Source of the DNA: DAIOEK01 sp964648485
GTDB lineage: Bacteria > Chloroflexota > Anaerolineae > Anaerolineales > Anaerolineaceae
NCBI GenBank assembly: GCA_964648485.1
Contig: CAZYOF010000035.1
Location: 1 to 9,262, forward strand
Reading direction: 5' to 3'
Length of the DNA: 9,262 nt
A program made the translations under genes and the position numbers. The notes beneath the pieces were generated by a model. That model worked only from the letters and a program-made list of their open reading frames with translations, searched no databases and was not told where the DNA came from. Each line of letters starts with the position of its first letter. Positions within the stretch are counted from its first letter, which is position 1. Of this stretch, positions 1 through 5,851 are shown piece after piece.

Positions 1-784
1 GGTAGCGCGCCCGTTCTGAAAGGACCTGCCCCTGGGTAGTGATGCGGGCTACATTTTGCCCGGCGCTGATCTTGCCGGCGTGGATGCGCCCCAGCGCGGT
101 GGTACCGCGGTAGTCATCGTAGCTCAGGTTGGTGACCAGGATCTGCAGCGGGCTGTCCATCTCCACTTTGGGGGCGGGAATGCGGTCGAGGATGGCGCGG
201 AAGAGCGGCTGAAGGTCGGGGGTGAGGTCTTCGGTTTCTCCCGCCTGTCCGGTGATGCCATTGGCATAGATAATGCCAAAATCCGCCTGCTTATCATCGG
301 CACCCAGCTCTACGAAGAGATCGAAGGTGTCATTGAGGGTGCGGTCGGGTTCGGCGTCTTTGCGGTCCATTTTGTTGATGACCACGATGGCTGAGAGACC
401 CATCTGGAGAGCTTTTTTGAGCACGAAGCGGGTCTGCGCCATCGGTCCTTCGGCGGCATCCACGAGCAGGAGGACGCCATCGACCATATTGAGGACACGT
501 TCGACTTCGCCGCCGAAATCGGCGTGCCCGGGGGTATCGACGATGTTGATCTTTACCAGCTCGCCGGTGTCGGGATGGGGGATGGTGATGGCGGTGTTCT
601 TTGCCAGGATGGTGATGCCGCGTTCGCGTTCGAGGTCGTTGGAATCCATGACGCGCTCGATAATATGTTGGTTTTCACGAAACACACGCGCCTGTTTGAG
701 CATGCCATCCACCAAGGTGGTTTTGCCGTGATCGACGTGGGCGATGATAGCGATATTACGAAGGTCTTTTCTTTCTACGAGCAT
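1..784 (-). CDS. typA: Translational GTPase TypA/BipA, N-terminal part (runs off the left edge)
   Basis: TypA/BipA is a ribosome-associated GTPase related to EF-G, involved in 50S assembly and in growth under cold or other stress. About 261 residues are visible of a family length near 610. All GTPase motifs are present in order, numbered from the start at 784: G1 AHVDHGKT (15-22), G2 RGIT (55-58), G3 DTPGH (83-87), G4 NKMD (137-140) and a G5 region around YANG (173-176). The beginning of the beta-barrel domain 2 follows from about residue 212. Two in-frame ATGs exist, at 808 and 784. I chose 784 because MLVERKDLRNIAIIAHVDHGKTT matches the usual family N-terminus and a weak GGAAAG lies just upstream, whereas 808 directly follows a T-run with no ribosome binding site. 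The C-terminal half lies outside the window. The identification is firm; the start codon is less so. Confidence 0.96.
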   Translation of the reverse strand, partial: MLVERKDLRNIAIIAHVDHGKTTLVDGMLKQARVFRENQHIIERVMDSNDLERERGITILAKNTAITIPHPDTGELVKINIVDTPGHADFGGEVERVLNMVDGVLLLVDAAEGPMAQTRFVLKKALQMGLSAIVVINKMDRKDAEPDRTLNDTFDLFVELGADDKQADFGIIYANGITGQAGETEDLTPDLQPLFRAILDRIPAPKVEMDSPLQILVTNLSYDDYRGTTALGRIHAGKISAGQNVARITTQGQVLSERARY

Positions 785-809
785 ATTCTTTCCAATCTTT
801 GCTTCCATT

Positions 810-835
810 AAAAACGCCCCGACCTCTGCCGGGGC
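810..835 (-). promoter_or_regulatory. Terminator-shaped hairpin in the typA leader
   Basis: On the minus strand a 6-bp GC stem, GCCCCG/CGGGGC (816-821 with 830-835), has an 8-nt loop and is followed by G and five T residues that end one base before the upstream ATG at 808. This is the form of an intrinsic terminator. Because the likely typA promoter lies upstream of it, it would sit in the 5' leader and could act as an attenuator. It could instead be a plain terminator for read-through from the gene at 1285-2253, but then almost no room remains for a typA promoter. Confidence 0.6.
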
Positions 836-852
836 ACTTACCAGCGGATGTT

Positions 853-881
853 AATATATCAGACTCGCCAATTTTTGAAAA
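853..881 (-). promoter_or_regulatory. Probable typA promoter
   Basis: Read on the minus strand: TTTTCA (876-881, four of six matches to TTGACA), a 17-nt spacer, then TATATT (853-858) preceded by TGA, which makes an extended -10. Transcription would begin near 846, about 60 nt before the ATG at 784. This is a sequence-match prediction only. Confidence 0.45.
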
Positions 882-1101
882 GAGTGTGATTTACACAAGA
901 AATTTTCATATATCCAAAAATCAAAAACAAATACCACGGGCGAGTAAAATTCGGATTTCGCGCACGAGAGCCGTGCACGATGGATTTTTGCGAGACCACG
1001 AAAAAAGGCAACATGAAACAAAAGGAAACAATTCGAGTGGTTGAGTAATCAGGTAATTGGATGACTGCTTTTATTATATGAAGGAATGAGGGAGGATACC
1101 A

Positions 1102-1119
1102 CCTGTCATTTATGACAGG
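1102..1119. repeat. Perfect 18-bp palindrome
   Basis: CCTGTCATTTATGACAGG has two perfect 8-nt arms around TT. It has the size of an operator site but could also be a short hairpin. It lies 28 nt before repeat copy 1 and about 240 nt upstream of typA's promoter on the minus strand. No T-run follows on either strand, so it is a poor terminator. Role unknown. Confidence 0.5.
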
Positions 1120-1147
1120 ATTCTGGATTGTTGGGGACAAGGAATAT

Positions 1148-1207
1148 GGCGGAAACCAACCCCGCCGCGACGAGGGGGAGAGGTGTAATTGGGTATAGAA
1201 CAAATAG
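1148..1207 (+). repeat. Dispersed intergenic repeat, copy 1
   Basis: Hairpin head with GGCGG and CCGCC arms (5 bp left), then GCGACGAGGGGGAGA, then a tail GGGTATAGAACAAAT. The head has diverged (AAACCAAC between the arms), while the purine block and tail match the other copies. It is the only copy with no plus-strand gene directly downstream; it lies past the 3' end of the minus-strand gene at 1285-2253. An extra GGGGACAAG at 1133-1141, identical to part of the head in other copies, hints at a rearranged end. Confidence 0.8.
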
Positions 1208-1226
1208 TTCACGCAACGAAATGTAA

Positions 1227-1265
1227 CCGCCATACCTCAAGGTATGCGGCGAGTCAGATTCGACT
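1227..1265 (-). terminator. Hairpin pair after the two-module protein gene, possible terminator
   Basis: The hairpin at 1227-1249 has arms CCGCCATACC and GGTATGCGG around a TCAA loop, about 9 bp with one bulge. The one at 1251-1265 pairs GAGTC with GACTC. They start about 20 nt after the minus-strand stop codon at 1285-1287. Only a weak T-rich stretch follows on the minus strand, so termination is possible but not compelling. Confidence 0.4.
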
Positions 1266-1284
1266 CAGGGTTGCCATACACGTT

Positions 1285-2253
1285 TTATGCGATCAAGGGC
1301 AGGTTGACTGATGGCACGCCCTCGGTTCTATCGGTACTCAGCCTCTTTCCGTACACGCGCAATGCTGAGTTTGAGGAGTCTAAGGAATAGAATCTAACAT
1401 CCACAAGAGGCACCAGCACAGAAGGCCTGCCGCTTTCGGTATCAACGCCAAATATGAGCACGTCGCCTACCACCCATGCCTGATCACCCTTAATCCCCAA
1501 CTCAAAGGCTGTTGCATTCAATTGCCGTCGTGTAATAGGCTTCAATACGGGGGCAAAGTACATGTTGGTCATGCCTTTTTCGAAGTCTCCTTGTGCGGTG
1601 TTGCCAGGAAATGTATGATCCACTGCCAGGAGACCTTCCTGGATGACACGAAGGTAGACAGGTTCATCTGTGCCAGGCGCCTCCCAAGTACCACTATCAC
1701 CATACCCGGCTGTTCGGAAAATACAGAGCAGCCGTCTGATTACGGTATCGTCATTTCCCAAAGCGACACGGCGGATCGGATTTGACGGGCGCCCTTCATC
1801 GGAATCACCGCTGAGTTTACCTGGTATAGCAACGGGAATATCAGTCTCGATTGCCAGAGGAATGGGATGGTAGCTCTTGACAAGCAATACGGGGTCTATG
1901 GACACATCCTGACTGTCATAAGCAAAGACCAGGATGTGCTGAGGCCGCCACAGATCCTTTCCCGCGATCTCCACTCTTACATAACAGTTATCAGCGGGTG
2001 TAACAGGTTGTTCTCCCACCTCGCATTCAAAGCCATACCATCTTGCTTCACCCCTGTCTGCCGATATGATATTATCTTCGGGCTTATCGGAATCCAAGGA
2101 AAATACATGCAAATCACCACGTGATTCTGCTATATTGAACGCCTGGTTCACAACATCGGTGTCGTCACGGTTCACAATCAGCCGAAGTACGTTGCCGGTC
2201 CCGGAATGTCTAATATCCCGGGTCAGCGTAGCAACACAGTATCTTTGCCGCAT
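1285..2253 (-). CDS. Two-module beta-rich protein, PLAT/LH2-like (tentative)
   Basis: A 322-residue protein without signal peptide or membrane helix, so probably cytoplasmic. It starts at an ATG preceded by a perfect AAGGAGGT (2258-2265). The sequence looks like two copies of one module. Around W102 and W260 the spacing is identical: I96/I254, G98/G256, W102/W260, L108/L266, F110/F268 and D113/D271 all coincide. The second module (about 171-272) resembles PLAT/LH2 beta-sandwich domains, with GTDEPVYLRV, FEKGMTNMYF and a terminal W-x4-VLIFG strand; such domains bind lipids or proteins. I infer the first module (about 17-115) has the same fold. The family call rests on pattern reading only, and no catalytic residues are apparent. 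It runs opposite to all accessory genes to its right, and its leader contains a hairpin. Confidence 0.85.
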   Translation of the reverse strand: MRQRYCVATLTRDIRHSGTGNVLRLIVNRDDTDVVNQAFNIAESRGDLHVFSLDSDKPEDNIISADRGEARWYGFECEVGEQPVTPADNCYVRVEIAGKDLWRPQHILVFAYDSQDVSIDPVLLVKSYHPIPLAIETDIPVAIPGKLSGDSDEGRPSNPIRRVALGNDDTVIRRLLCIFRTAGYGDSGTWEAPGTDEPVYLRVIQEGLLAVDHTFPGNTAQGDFEKGMTNMYFAPVLKPITRRQLNATAFELGIKGDQAWVVGDVLIFGVDTESGRPSVLVPLVDVRFYSLDSSNSALRVYGKRLSTDRTEGVPSVNLPLIA

Positions 2254-2289
2254 TTTTACCTCCTTACTATTGGTTGGACCCTTACTCCT

Positions 2290-2327
2290 GGCGGTTAATA
2301 CATTTGACCGCCGATGCTCTCATTATA
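2290..2327 (-). promoter_or_regulatory. Promoter -10 and start-site hairpin of the two-module protein gene
   Basis: On the minus strand a perfect TATAAT (2322-2327) lies about 70 nt before the ATG; no good -35 is seen 16-18 nt upstream. Just past the expected transcription start is an inverted repeat GGCGGTTAA/TTGACCGCC (2290-2298 with 2304-2312), 9 bp with one wobble and a TACAT loop. It could be an operator or a transcript-stabilising 5' hairpin. The ribosome binding site downstream is left free. Confidence 0.5.
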
Positions 2328-2406
2328 TGACGGCCTAAAAGCCTTTGGTGATTTTCACCTTCCAGATTGAGACTCGAAAAATACTCTCAAACAAACGAGC
2401 CGGGAT

Positions 2407-2466
2407 GGCGGGGACAAGCTCCGCCGCGACGATGGGAGAGAATTGGATATTTGGTATAGAATAAAT
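2407..2466 (+). repeat. Dispersed intergenic repeat, copy 2
   Basis: Head GGCGGGGACAAGCTCCGCC, a 7-bp stem with one G-T pair and an ACAAG loop; then GCGACGATGGGAGAG; then tail TTTGGTATAGAATAAAT. The TATAGAAT at 2455-2462 ends 73 nt before the DUF1003 start codon, so this copy may carry that gene's promoter. Confidence 0.88.
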
Positions 2467-2494
2467 AGTATTTGCCGGGTTTCTGATTAATGTT

Positions 2495-2509
2495 CGCATG
2501 ATGCATGCG
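2495..2509 (+). promoter_or_regulatory. Small hairpin in the DUF1003 gene leader
   Basis: CGCATGATGCATGCG forms a 6-bp stem with a 3-nt loop, followed by ATTTTG. It lies between repeat copy 2 and the ribosome binding site of the gene at 2536. A weak attenuator or a stabilising leader hairpin are both possible; the T-run is too short for a confident terminator. Confidence 0.3.
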
Positions 2510-2535
2510 ATTTTGAAGCAAGTGGAGGAATATCT

Positions 2536-3102
2536 ATGAATAACCATATCCGTCAATACGCGAAAAAACGATACAACACCACCCCTGATAACCTGCCCGA
2601 GCGGGAGAAAAGAATTCTGGAACACTACCAGGAAAGGCTGCCGATCAGCCGCGATCGGAACATCCGGTATGAAGAGCAGCTCACCTTTGGACAGCGCCTG
2701 GCGGACAAGATTGCTTCCTTCGGCGGATCTTGGACGTTTATCCTTTCGTTCTTAATCATTTTGGTGCTGTGGGTGGTTTTAAATGTGGTTATTCTGGCTC
2801 CGCATAGAGCTGCCTTTGACCCTTACCCGTTCATTTTGCTGAACCTGTTCTTATCGATGCTGGCATCCATTCAGGCTCCGATTATTCTCATGTCGCAGGG
2901 CAGACAGGCAATCCGTGACAGATTGGAAGCAGAGCATGATTACGAGGTGAACCTGAAGGCAGAGCTGGAGATTATGGGGCTGCACGAGAAGGTGGATGAA
3001 CTTCGTGAAACCAAGTGGGCTGAGCTGATAGAGATGCAGCAGGAGCAGATCAGGCTGCTGACTGAGATTGTGGACTGGTATCAGAAAACTGGCAACAAAT
3101 GA
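2536..3102 (+). CDS. DUF1003 family inner-membrane protein
   Basis: A 188-residue protein with the typical DUF1003 layout. It has a charged cytoplasmic N-terminus (1-64), two membrane helices (about 66-87 and 97-119) separated by a short loop, and a long charged helical tail (about 120-185) likely to form a coiled coil. The diagnostic stretch DPYPFILLNLFLSMLASIQA (95-114), followed by APIILMSQGRQ and RLEAEHDYEVNLKAELEI, matches the family closely. The molecular function of the family is not established. The start ATG follows GGAGGA with a 6-nt gap. The gene is the first of the plus-strand accessory series, lies directly downstream of repeat copy 2, and ends 6 nt before repeat copy 3. Confidence 0.93.
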   Translation: MNNHIRQYAKKRYNTTPDNLPEREKRILEHYQERLPISRDRNIRYEEQLTFGQRLADKIASFGGSWTFILSFLIILVLWVVLNVVILAPHRAAFDPYPFILLNLFLSMLASIQAPIILMSQGRQAIRDRLEAEHDYEVNLKAELEIMGLHEKVDELRETKWAELIEMQQEQIRLLTEIVDWYQKTGNK

Positions 3103-3108
3103 TCATTG

Positions 3109-3151
3109 GGCGGGGACAAGCCCCGCCGAGACTAGGGGGGAGAATATGTCA
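3109..3151 (+). repeat. Dispersed intergenic repeat, copy 3 (tail lost)
   Basis: Head GGCGGGGACAAGCCCCGCC is a perfect 7-bp stem with an ACAAG loop and is identical to copy 6. It is followed by GAGACTAGGGGGGAGA. After that only ATTGG is recognisable and the TATAGAAT tail is absent. It begins 6 nt after the DUF1003 stop codon. The next gene has a separate TATAAA at 3272-3277, consistent with this copy having lost a promoter role. Confidence 0.85.
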
Positions 3152-3314
3152 TTGGCCGGTTTTTCTCTTTCGCAGGATAAACTCACCCAAAATTTGCTCG
3201 ACGAGCTACCTGACCAACTATACTGATCATTAATTGTTGAGTTGTAGTATGGACTTATCGGTTAAAGCCGCTATAAATGATGTTGAGCTATTAGAACTTG
3301 TAAGGAGTTATTCC

Positions 3315-3836
3315 ATGGCGAACAAGATCATTTTTCACCGTATACACAAGGTGCTCTGGTATGCAATTACGATTCTTACAGGAATTCTGGCTGGTTTCTT
3401 AACCTCCCACAGTGTCATGCTGGGACGTTACTTCTCCTGGCTGATTGAAACTGACAACTACCTGGTTTTCACTGACACATTCTCTGTTTTCAGAGAAGCA
3501 ACGAAAGCCAATGTACACTACAATCTCTTCCTGTGGGTTTCCTTGATTGTTGGCATTCTCTGGACCGGGTTGAGCTTCATTATTAAGAAAGACCGGATAA
3601 CGGCATCCATTGCAGGACTTTCTTCGTTCTGGGTTGGTTGTGTGTTTTTCGCTTCGGGATTTTCGGATGCTGAAGAGGCGGTAGCCATGGGGATTGCCGA
3701 TGAAGCGACCAGGCAATTTTTTGTTTCGTGGAATATCCCCATACATACGAGCTTTGCGGTGTTCTATAGCATTTGTTTGTTTCTGCTCTTACTTTCAGGA
3801 TGCAGGCAAATTTTTACCCCAAAAAGCACAATGTAG
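3315..3836 (+). CDS. Four-helix membrane protein, distantly DUF1772-like
   Basis: A 173-residue integral membrane protein with about four helices: roughly 12-31, 70-91, 97-116 and 141-163. The N-terminal part (GFLTSHSVMLGRYFSWLIE, 27-45) and the WN-x-PIH stretch opening the last helix (139-144) recall the DUF1772 (anthrone oxygenase-like) arrangement, but the likeness is weak and I do not assign a reaction. The frame is open from 3234, with a TTG there and an ATG at 3249. I chose the ATG at 3315 because AAGGAG (3302-3307) sits 7 nt before it and the predicted protein then begins just before the first helix. A possible -10, TATAAA, lies at 3272-3277. Repeat copies flank the gene on both sides. 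Confidence 0.8.
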   Translation: MANKIIFHRIHKVLWYAITILTGILAGFLTSHSVMLGRYFSWLIETDNYLVFTDTFSVFREATKANVHYNLFLWVSLIVGILWTGLSFIIKKDRITASIAGLSSFWVGCVFFASGFSDAEEAVAMGIADEATRQFFVSWNIPIHTSFAVFYSICLFLLLLSGCRQIFTPKSTM

Positions 3837-3872
3837 TATTTTTTCACCTCTCGATAAGCAGGTCTTTAATCG

Positions 3873-3930
3873 GGTGGGAACCAGCCCCGCCTCGACTTGG
3901 GGAGGTGAATATTTGGTAAAGAATGAAATG
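3873..3930 (+). repeat. Dispersed intergenic repeat, copy 4
   Basis: Head GGTGGG and CCCGCC form a 6-bp stem with one G-T pair. It is followed by TCGACTTGGGGAGGTGAAT and a tail TTTGGTAAAGAATGAAATG. This copy has diverged in both the head and the -10-like block (TAAAGAAT at 3917-3924), but the order and spacing of the parts are retained. The tail ends 77 nt before the CPBP protease start codon. Confidence 0.8.
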
Positions 3931-4000
3931 TGATTGTTGGGTTTGGCGAAGGCAGGATATCAGGTTGAAAAAACACTCGGTACCATTACCAGGATAATAC

Positions 4001-4873
4001 ATGATTGACATACAGAGGGGATCTGATAAACCGATGCATCGTGCAGGGATGTTTGCCCTGCTCCTGTTTTTCGGTTTGCTCACTTTTATTGTCTTCAGCC
4101 ATATGAGACCGATGCTGCCAGAAGGTTTTGATCTGATCGGCAGATGTGCTTTGATTACGGGATTTTTAGGTGCTTCACTGCTCGCGCGGAAGAGTCAGGA
4201 ATTTGCCCAATACTGGCAGATATTGTTTGCGTTCTTTATTGCCACCGCGGCAACCACGGTGGATTTTTACCTTCCCTCCCGGGAATGGCTGTTGAAACTA
4301 CTCCACCTCTCGATCCAAACTCCCGCCGGAATTGCAATCGACAAGCTGGATAGCAGCATCATCATTGTTGTTTCAATCATCTTGCTCACACGGTTATCCG
4401 GCAGCAACCTACCCAGCATCTACCTTCAGCGAGGCAACCTCAAACCGGGTATCATGATCGGCGGAATCACCTTTCTGATTTTCGCGGGGAGTTCCGTTTT
4501 TATTGCAGAGACATTCTTTGGTGGTAAAAACCTGCGGGCGGCAGAGGTATGGTCATGGGCTCCGTGGATTTTAATCTTTGTTGCTGGAAATGCACTCAAC
4601 GAAGAGTTGCTCTTCCGCGGTTTATTCCTGAAGAAGTACGAACCATTCACCGGCAGGTTCTTCTCGAACCTGGTGATTGCCATTCCATTTGCCCTGCACC
4701 ATTCGGGCGTATCCTACTCCCCCGGCACGCTGATGTTCCTGGCGATGCTAATTCCGCTGGCGCTCGCCTGGGGATTCCTGATGCAGAAGACCGACAATAT
4801 CTGGGGGTCGGTTTTATTCCACGCGGGGACAGATATCCCGGTTGTTCTCAGCCTTTTTGCAGCACTGGAGTAG
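4001..4873 (+). CDS. CPBP family intramembrane glutamic protease (CAAX protease-like)
   Basis: A 290-residue polytopic membrane protein, of normal length for the CPBP/Abi family, whose members include Rce1-type CAAX proteases and bacteriocin maturation or immunity proteins. The three active-site motifs are complete: EELLFRG with E201, E202 and R206; FALHH with F230 and H234; and HAGTD with H274 and D278. About eight hydrophobic segments are visible, starting near residue 17. The ATG at 4001 has AGGAT 7-8 nt upstream; a second in-frame ATG at codon 12 lacks a comparable site. The substrate cannot be read from sequence: no bacteriocin, lanthipeptide or prenylation gene is nearby. Repeat copies 4 and 5 flank it, and it is probably transcribed on its own. 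Confidence 0.92.
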   Translation: MIDIQRGSDKPMHRAGMFALLLFFGLLTFIVFSHMRPMLPEGFDLIGRCALITGFLGASLLARKSQEFAQYWQILFAFFIATAATTVDFYLPSREWLLKLLHLSIQTPAGIAIDKLDSSIIIVVSIILLTRLSGSNLPSIYLQRGNLKPGIMIGGITFLIFAGSSVFIAETFFGGKNLRAAEVWSWAPWILIFVAGNALNEELLFRGLFLKKYEPFTGRFFSNLVIAIPFALHHSGVSYSPGTLMFLAMLIPLALAWGFLMQKTDNIWGSVLFHAGTDIPVVLSLFAALE

Positions 4874-4894
4874 GATGTTTAACAGGGGGAGGGT

Positions 4895-4953
4895 GGCGGG
4901 GCTTATCCCCGCCGTGACGAGGGGGAGATAAGAATTTGGTATAGAATGAAATG
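4895..4953 (+). repeat. Dispersed intergenic repeat, copy 5 (loop of the head inverted)
   Basis: Head GGCGGGGCTTATCCCCGCC is a perfect 7-bp stem. The loop CTTAT is close to CTTGT, the reverse complement of the ACAAG loop in copies 2, 3 and 6. It is followed by GTGACGAGGGGGAGATAAG and tail TTTGGTATAGAATGAAATG in the usual orientation. TATAGAAT (4940-4947) ends 53 nt before the start of the 54-residue membrane peptide gene. Confidence 0.88.
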
Positions 4954-4999
4954 GCATGGGATGGTTCAGAACAACATGAACCACAAAAGAGGTGTTTAA

Positions 5000-5164
5000 A
5001 TGGATCTAAAAAAACCAAAATTTAGAAAAAACTGGATGCTGGGGTTCCTGGGATTGATGAGCATCATGGGGCTTCGATATTTTCAAACCGGAGAGTGGTT
5101 ATATTTAATCTGGTTCACCTGGGTTCTATGGTTCGCATGGTTCCTTCCTCTTAAAACTGAATAG
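5000..5164 (+). CDS. Small two-helix membrane protein (54 aa), DUF3796-like
   Basis: The 54-codon frame starts at an ATG with AGAGGTG 5 nt upstream. After a basic N-terminus (KKPKFRKN, 4-11) come two hydrophobic helices, about 12-27 (WMLGFLGLMSIMGLRY) and 33-50, rich in tryptophan and phenylalanine. The GFLG opening recalls DUF3796 small membrane proteins, but the resemblance is slight. The basic N-terminus favours an N-in, C-in topology. Its stop codon is 11 nt from the GNAT gene start, so the two are probably co-transcribed and may be translationally coupled. Good ribosome binding site, clean hydrophobic pattern and tight linkage make it a likely real gene despite its size. Function unknown. 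Confidence 0.75.
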   Translation: MDLKKPKFRKNWMLGFLGLMSIMGLRYFQTGEWLYLIWFTWVLWFAWFLPLKTE

Positions 5165-5175
5165 GCTGATCTGAC

Positions 5176-5697
5176 ATGAATCAATATATTTTCGTACCCA
5201 TGAATAAAGAATATGCTTCCAGCATTGTTGACAACTGGAAATATGAAAAGGAATATGCCATTTACGATTACATTAATGAAGCAGAACACATGCTCGATGA
5301 GGAGGCTTGGGGCAGAGGGATTTTTGCCGTATTAAATCAAGAAGGTGATTTGATCGGAGAGCTCTCAATAGAGTACGTGGATGCGGAAGGACAATTTTTG
5401 GAATACGCTGATTTTATAAATGAAGATCTGACGAATGAACGCGAGTTGTGGATTGGCTTTGGTCTCAGACCAGATTTAGTGGGCAAAGGGCATGGGGGTG
5501 GATTTGTACTGGCTTGCGTTGATTTCGCTGTTCGGAACAGCCATTACCGTGGCGAATACGCGCGCTTGGGGGTGGCTCTATTCAATCAACGCGCGGTCAA
5601 AACCTACGAAAAGGCTGGTTTTGAGGTATTTGAACAAACACAAGGTGAAATAAACGGAAAAGCTTTCGAATGTGTACATATGCGCAAGCGTTTGTGA
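5176..5697 (+). CDS. GNAT family N-acetyltransferase
   Basis: A 173-residue, single-domain GNAT acetyltransferase that would transfer an acetyl group from acetyl-CoA to an unknown amine. Motif A is seen as FGLRPDLVGKGHGGGF (95-110), with the Q/R-x-x-G-x-G/A-type pyrophosphate loop at V102-G108. Motif B is NQRAVKTYEKAGFEVFE (137-153), with Y144 in the position of the usual general-acid tyrosine. The N-terminal half (IYDYINEAEHM and onward) would form the substrate-binding side and has no recognisable resistance-enzyme signature. The ATG follows the stop of the 54-residue gene by 11 nt and has only a weak AGG upstream, which suggests coupling. Base use is visibly AT-richer than in typA or trxB. 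Stand-alone GNATs are common in accessory regions, so the substrate is left open. Confidence 0.9.
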   Translation: MNQYIFVPMNKEYASSIVDNWKYEKEYAIYDYINEAEHMLDEEAWGRGIFAVLNQEGDLIGELSIEYVDAEGQFLEYADFINEDLTNERELWIGFGLRPDLVGKGHGGGFVLACVDFAVRNSHYRGEYARLGVALFNQRAVKTYEKAGFEVFEQTQGEINGKAFECVHMRKRL

Positions 5698-5723
5698 GGG
5701 AAGTTAATTAGAGTACGGGTATT

Positions 5724-5780
5724 GGCGGGGACAAGCCCCGCCTCGACGAGGGGGAGATGGAAATTGGTATAGAATTAATT
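5724..5780 (+). repeat. Dispersed intergenic repeat, copy 6
   Basis: Head GGCGGGGACAAGCCCCGCC (perfect 7-bp stem, ACAAG loop), then TCGACGAGGGGGAGATGG, then tail ATTGGTATAGAATTAATTT. Together with copy 5 it is the least degraded. TATAGAAT (5768-5775) ends 77 nt before the ATG of the 27-codon frame at 5852, the same distance as in copy 4. Confidence 0.9.
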
Positions 5781-5851
5781 TTAAATAATAATTTCGCGAA
5801 GCCCGCTCAACCCCACGTACTATACTGTATGTATTAGGACAAAAAGTGAAT

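Larger units (their letters stand above)
837..1284. other. Gene-free interval between typA and the two-module protein gene
   Basis: I see no convincing gene here. Reading frames across it lack ribosome binding sites and run through the repeat and hairpins. It holds the probable typA promoter (853-881), a perfect 18-bp palindrome (1102-1119), dispersed repeat copy 1 (1148-1207) and a hairpin pair (1227-1265). The stretch 882-1100 is AT-rich and I recognise nothing in it. Confidence 0.6.

Noticed and set aside
859..1233. Minus-strand reading frame of 124 codons between typA and the two-module gene
   Set aside because: It runs through repeat copy 1 and the hairpins, has no ribosome binding site, and its composition (HLSPSSRRGWFPP) simply reflects the repeat.
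2335..2625. Minus-strand frame of 96 codons
   Set aside because: It overlaps the start of the well-supported DUF1003 gene and spans repeat copy 2, so it is a shadow frame.
3109..3127. GGCGGGG/CCCCGCC heads as ordinary intrinsic terminators
   Set aside because: No T-run follows the stem on either strand in any copy; a purine-rich block follows instead.
3234..3314. Upstream TTG or ATG (3249) start for the four-helix membrane protein
   Set aside because: Neither has a ribosome binding site, whereas AAGGAG precedes the ATG at 3315. A TATAAA at 3272-3277 would also place transcription start after the upstream codons.
1148..5780. The repeats as a CRISPR array
   Set aside because: The copies are separated by whole genes of hundreds of bases, differ in sequence, and have no cas genes beside them.
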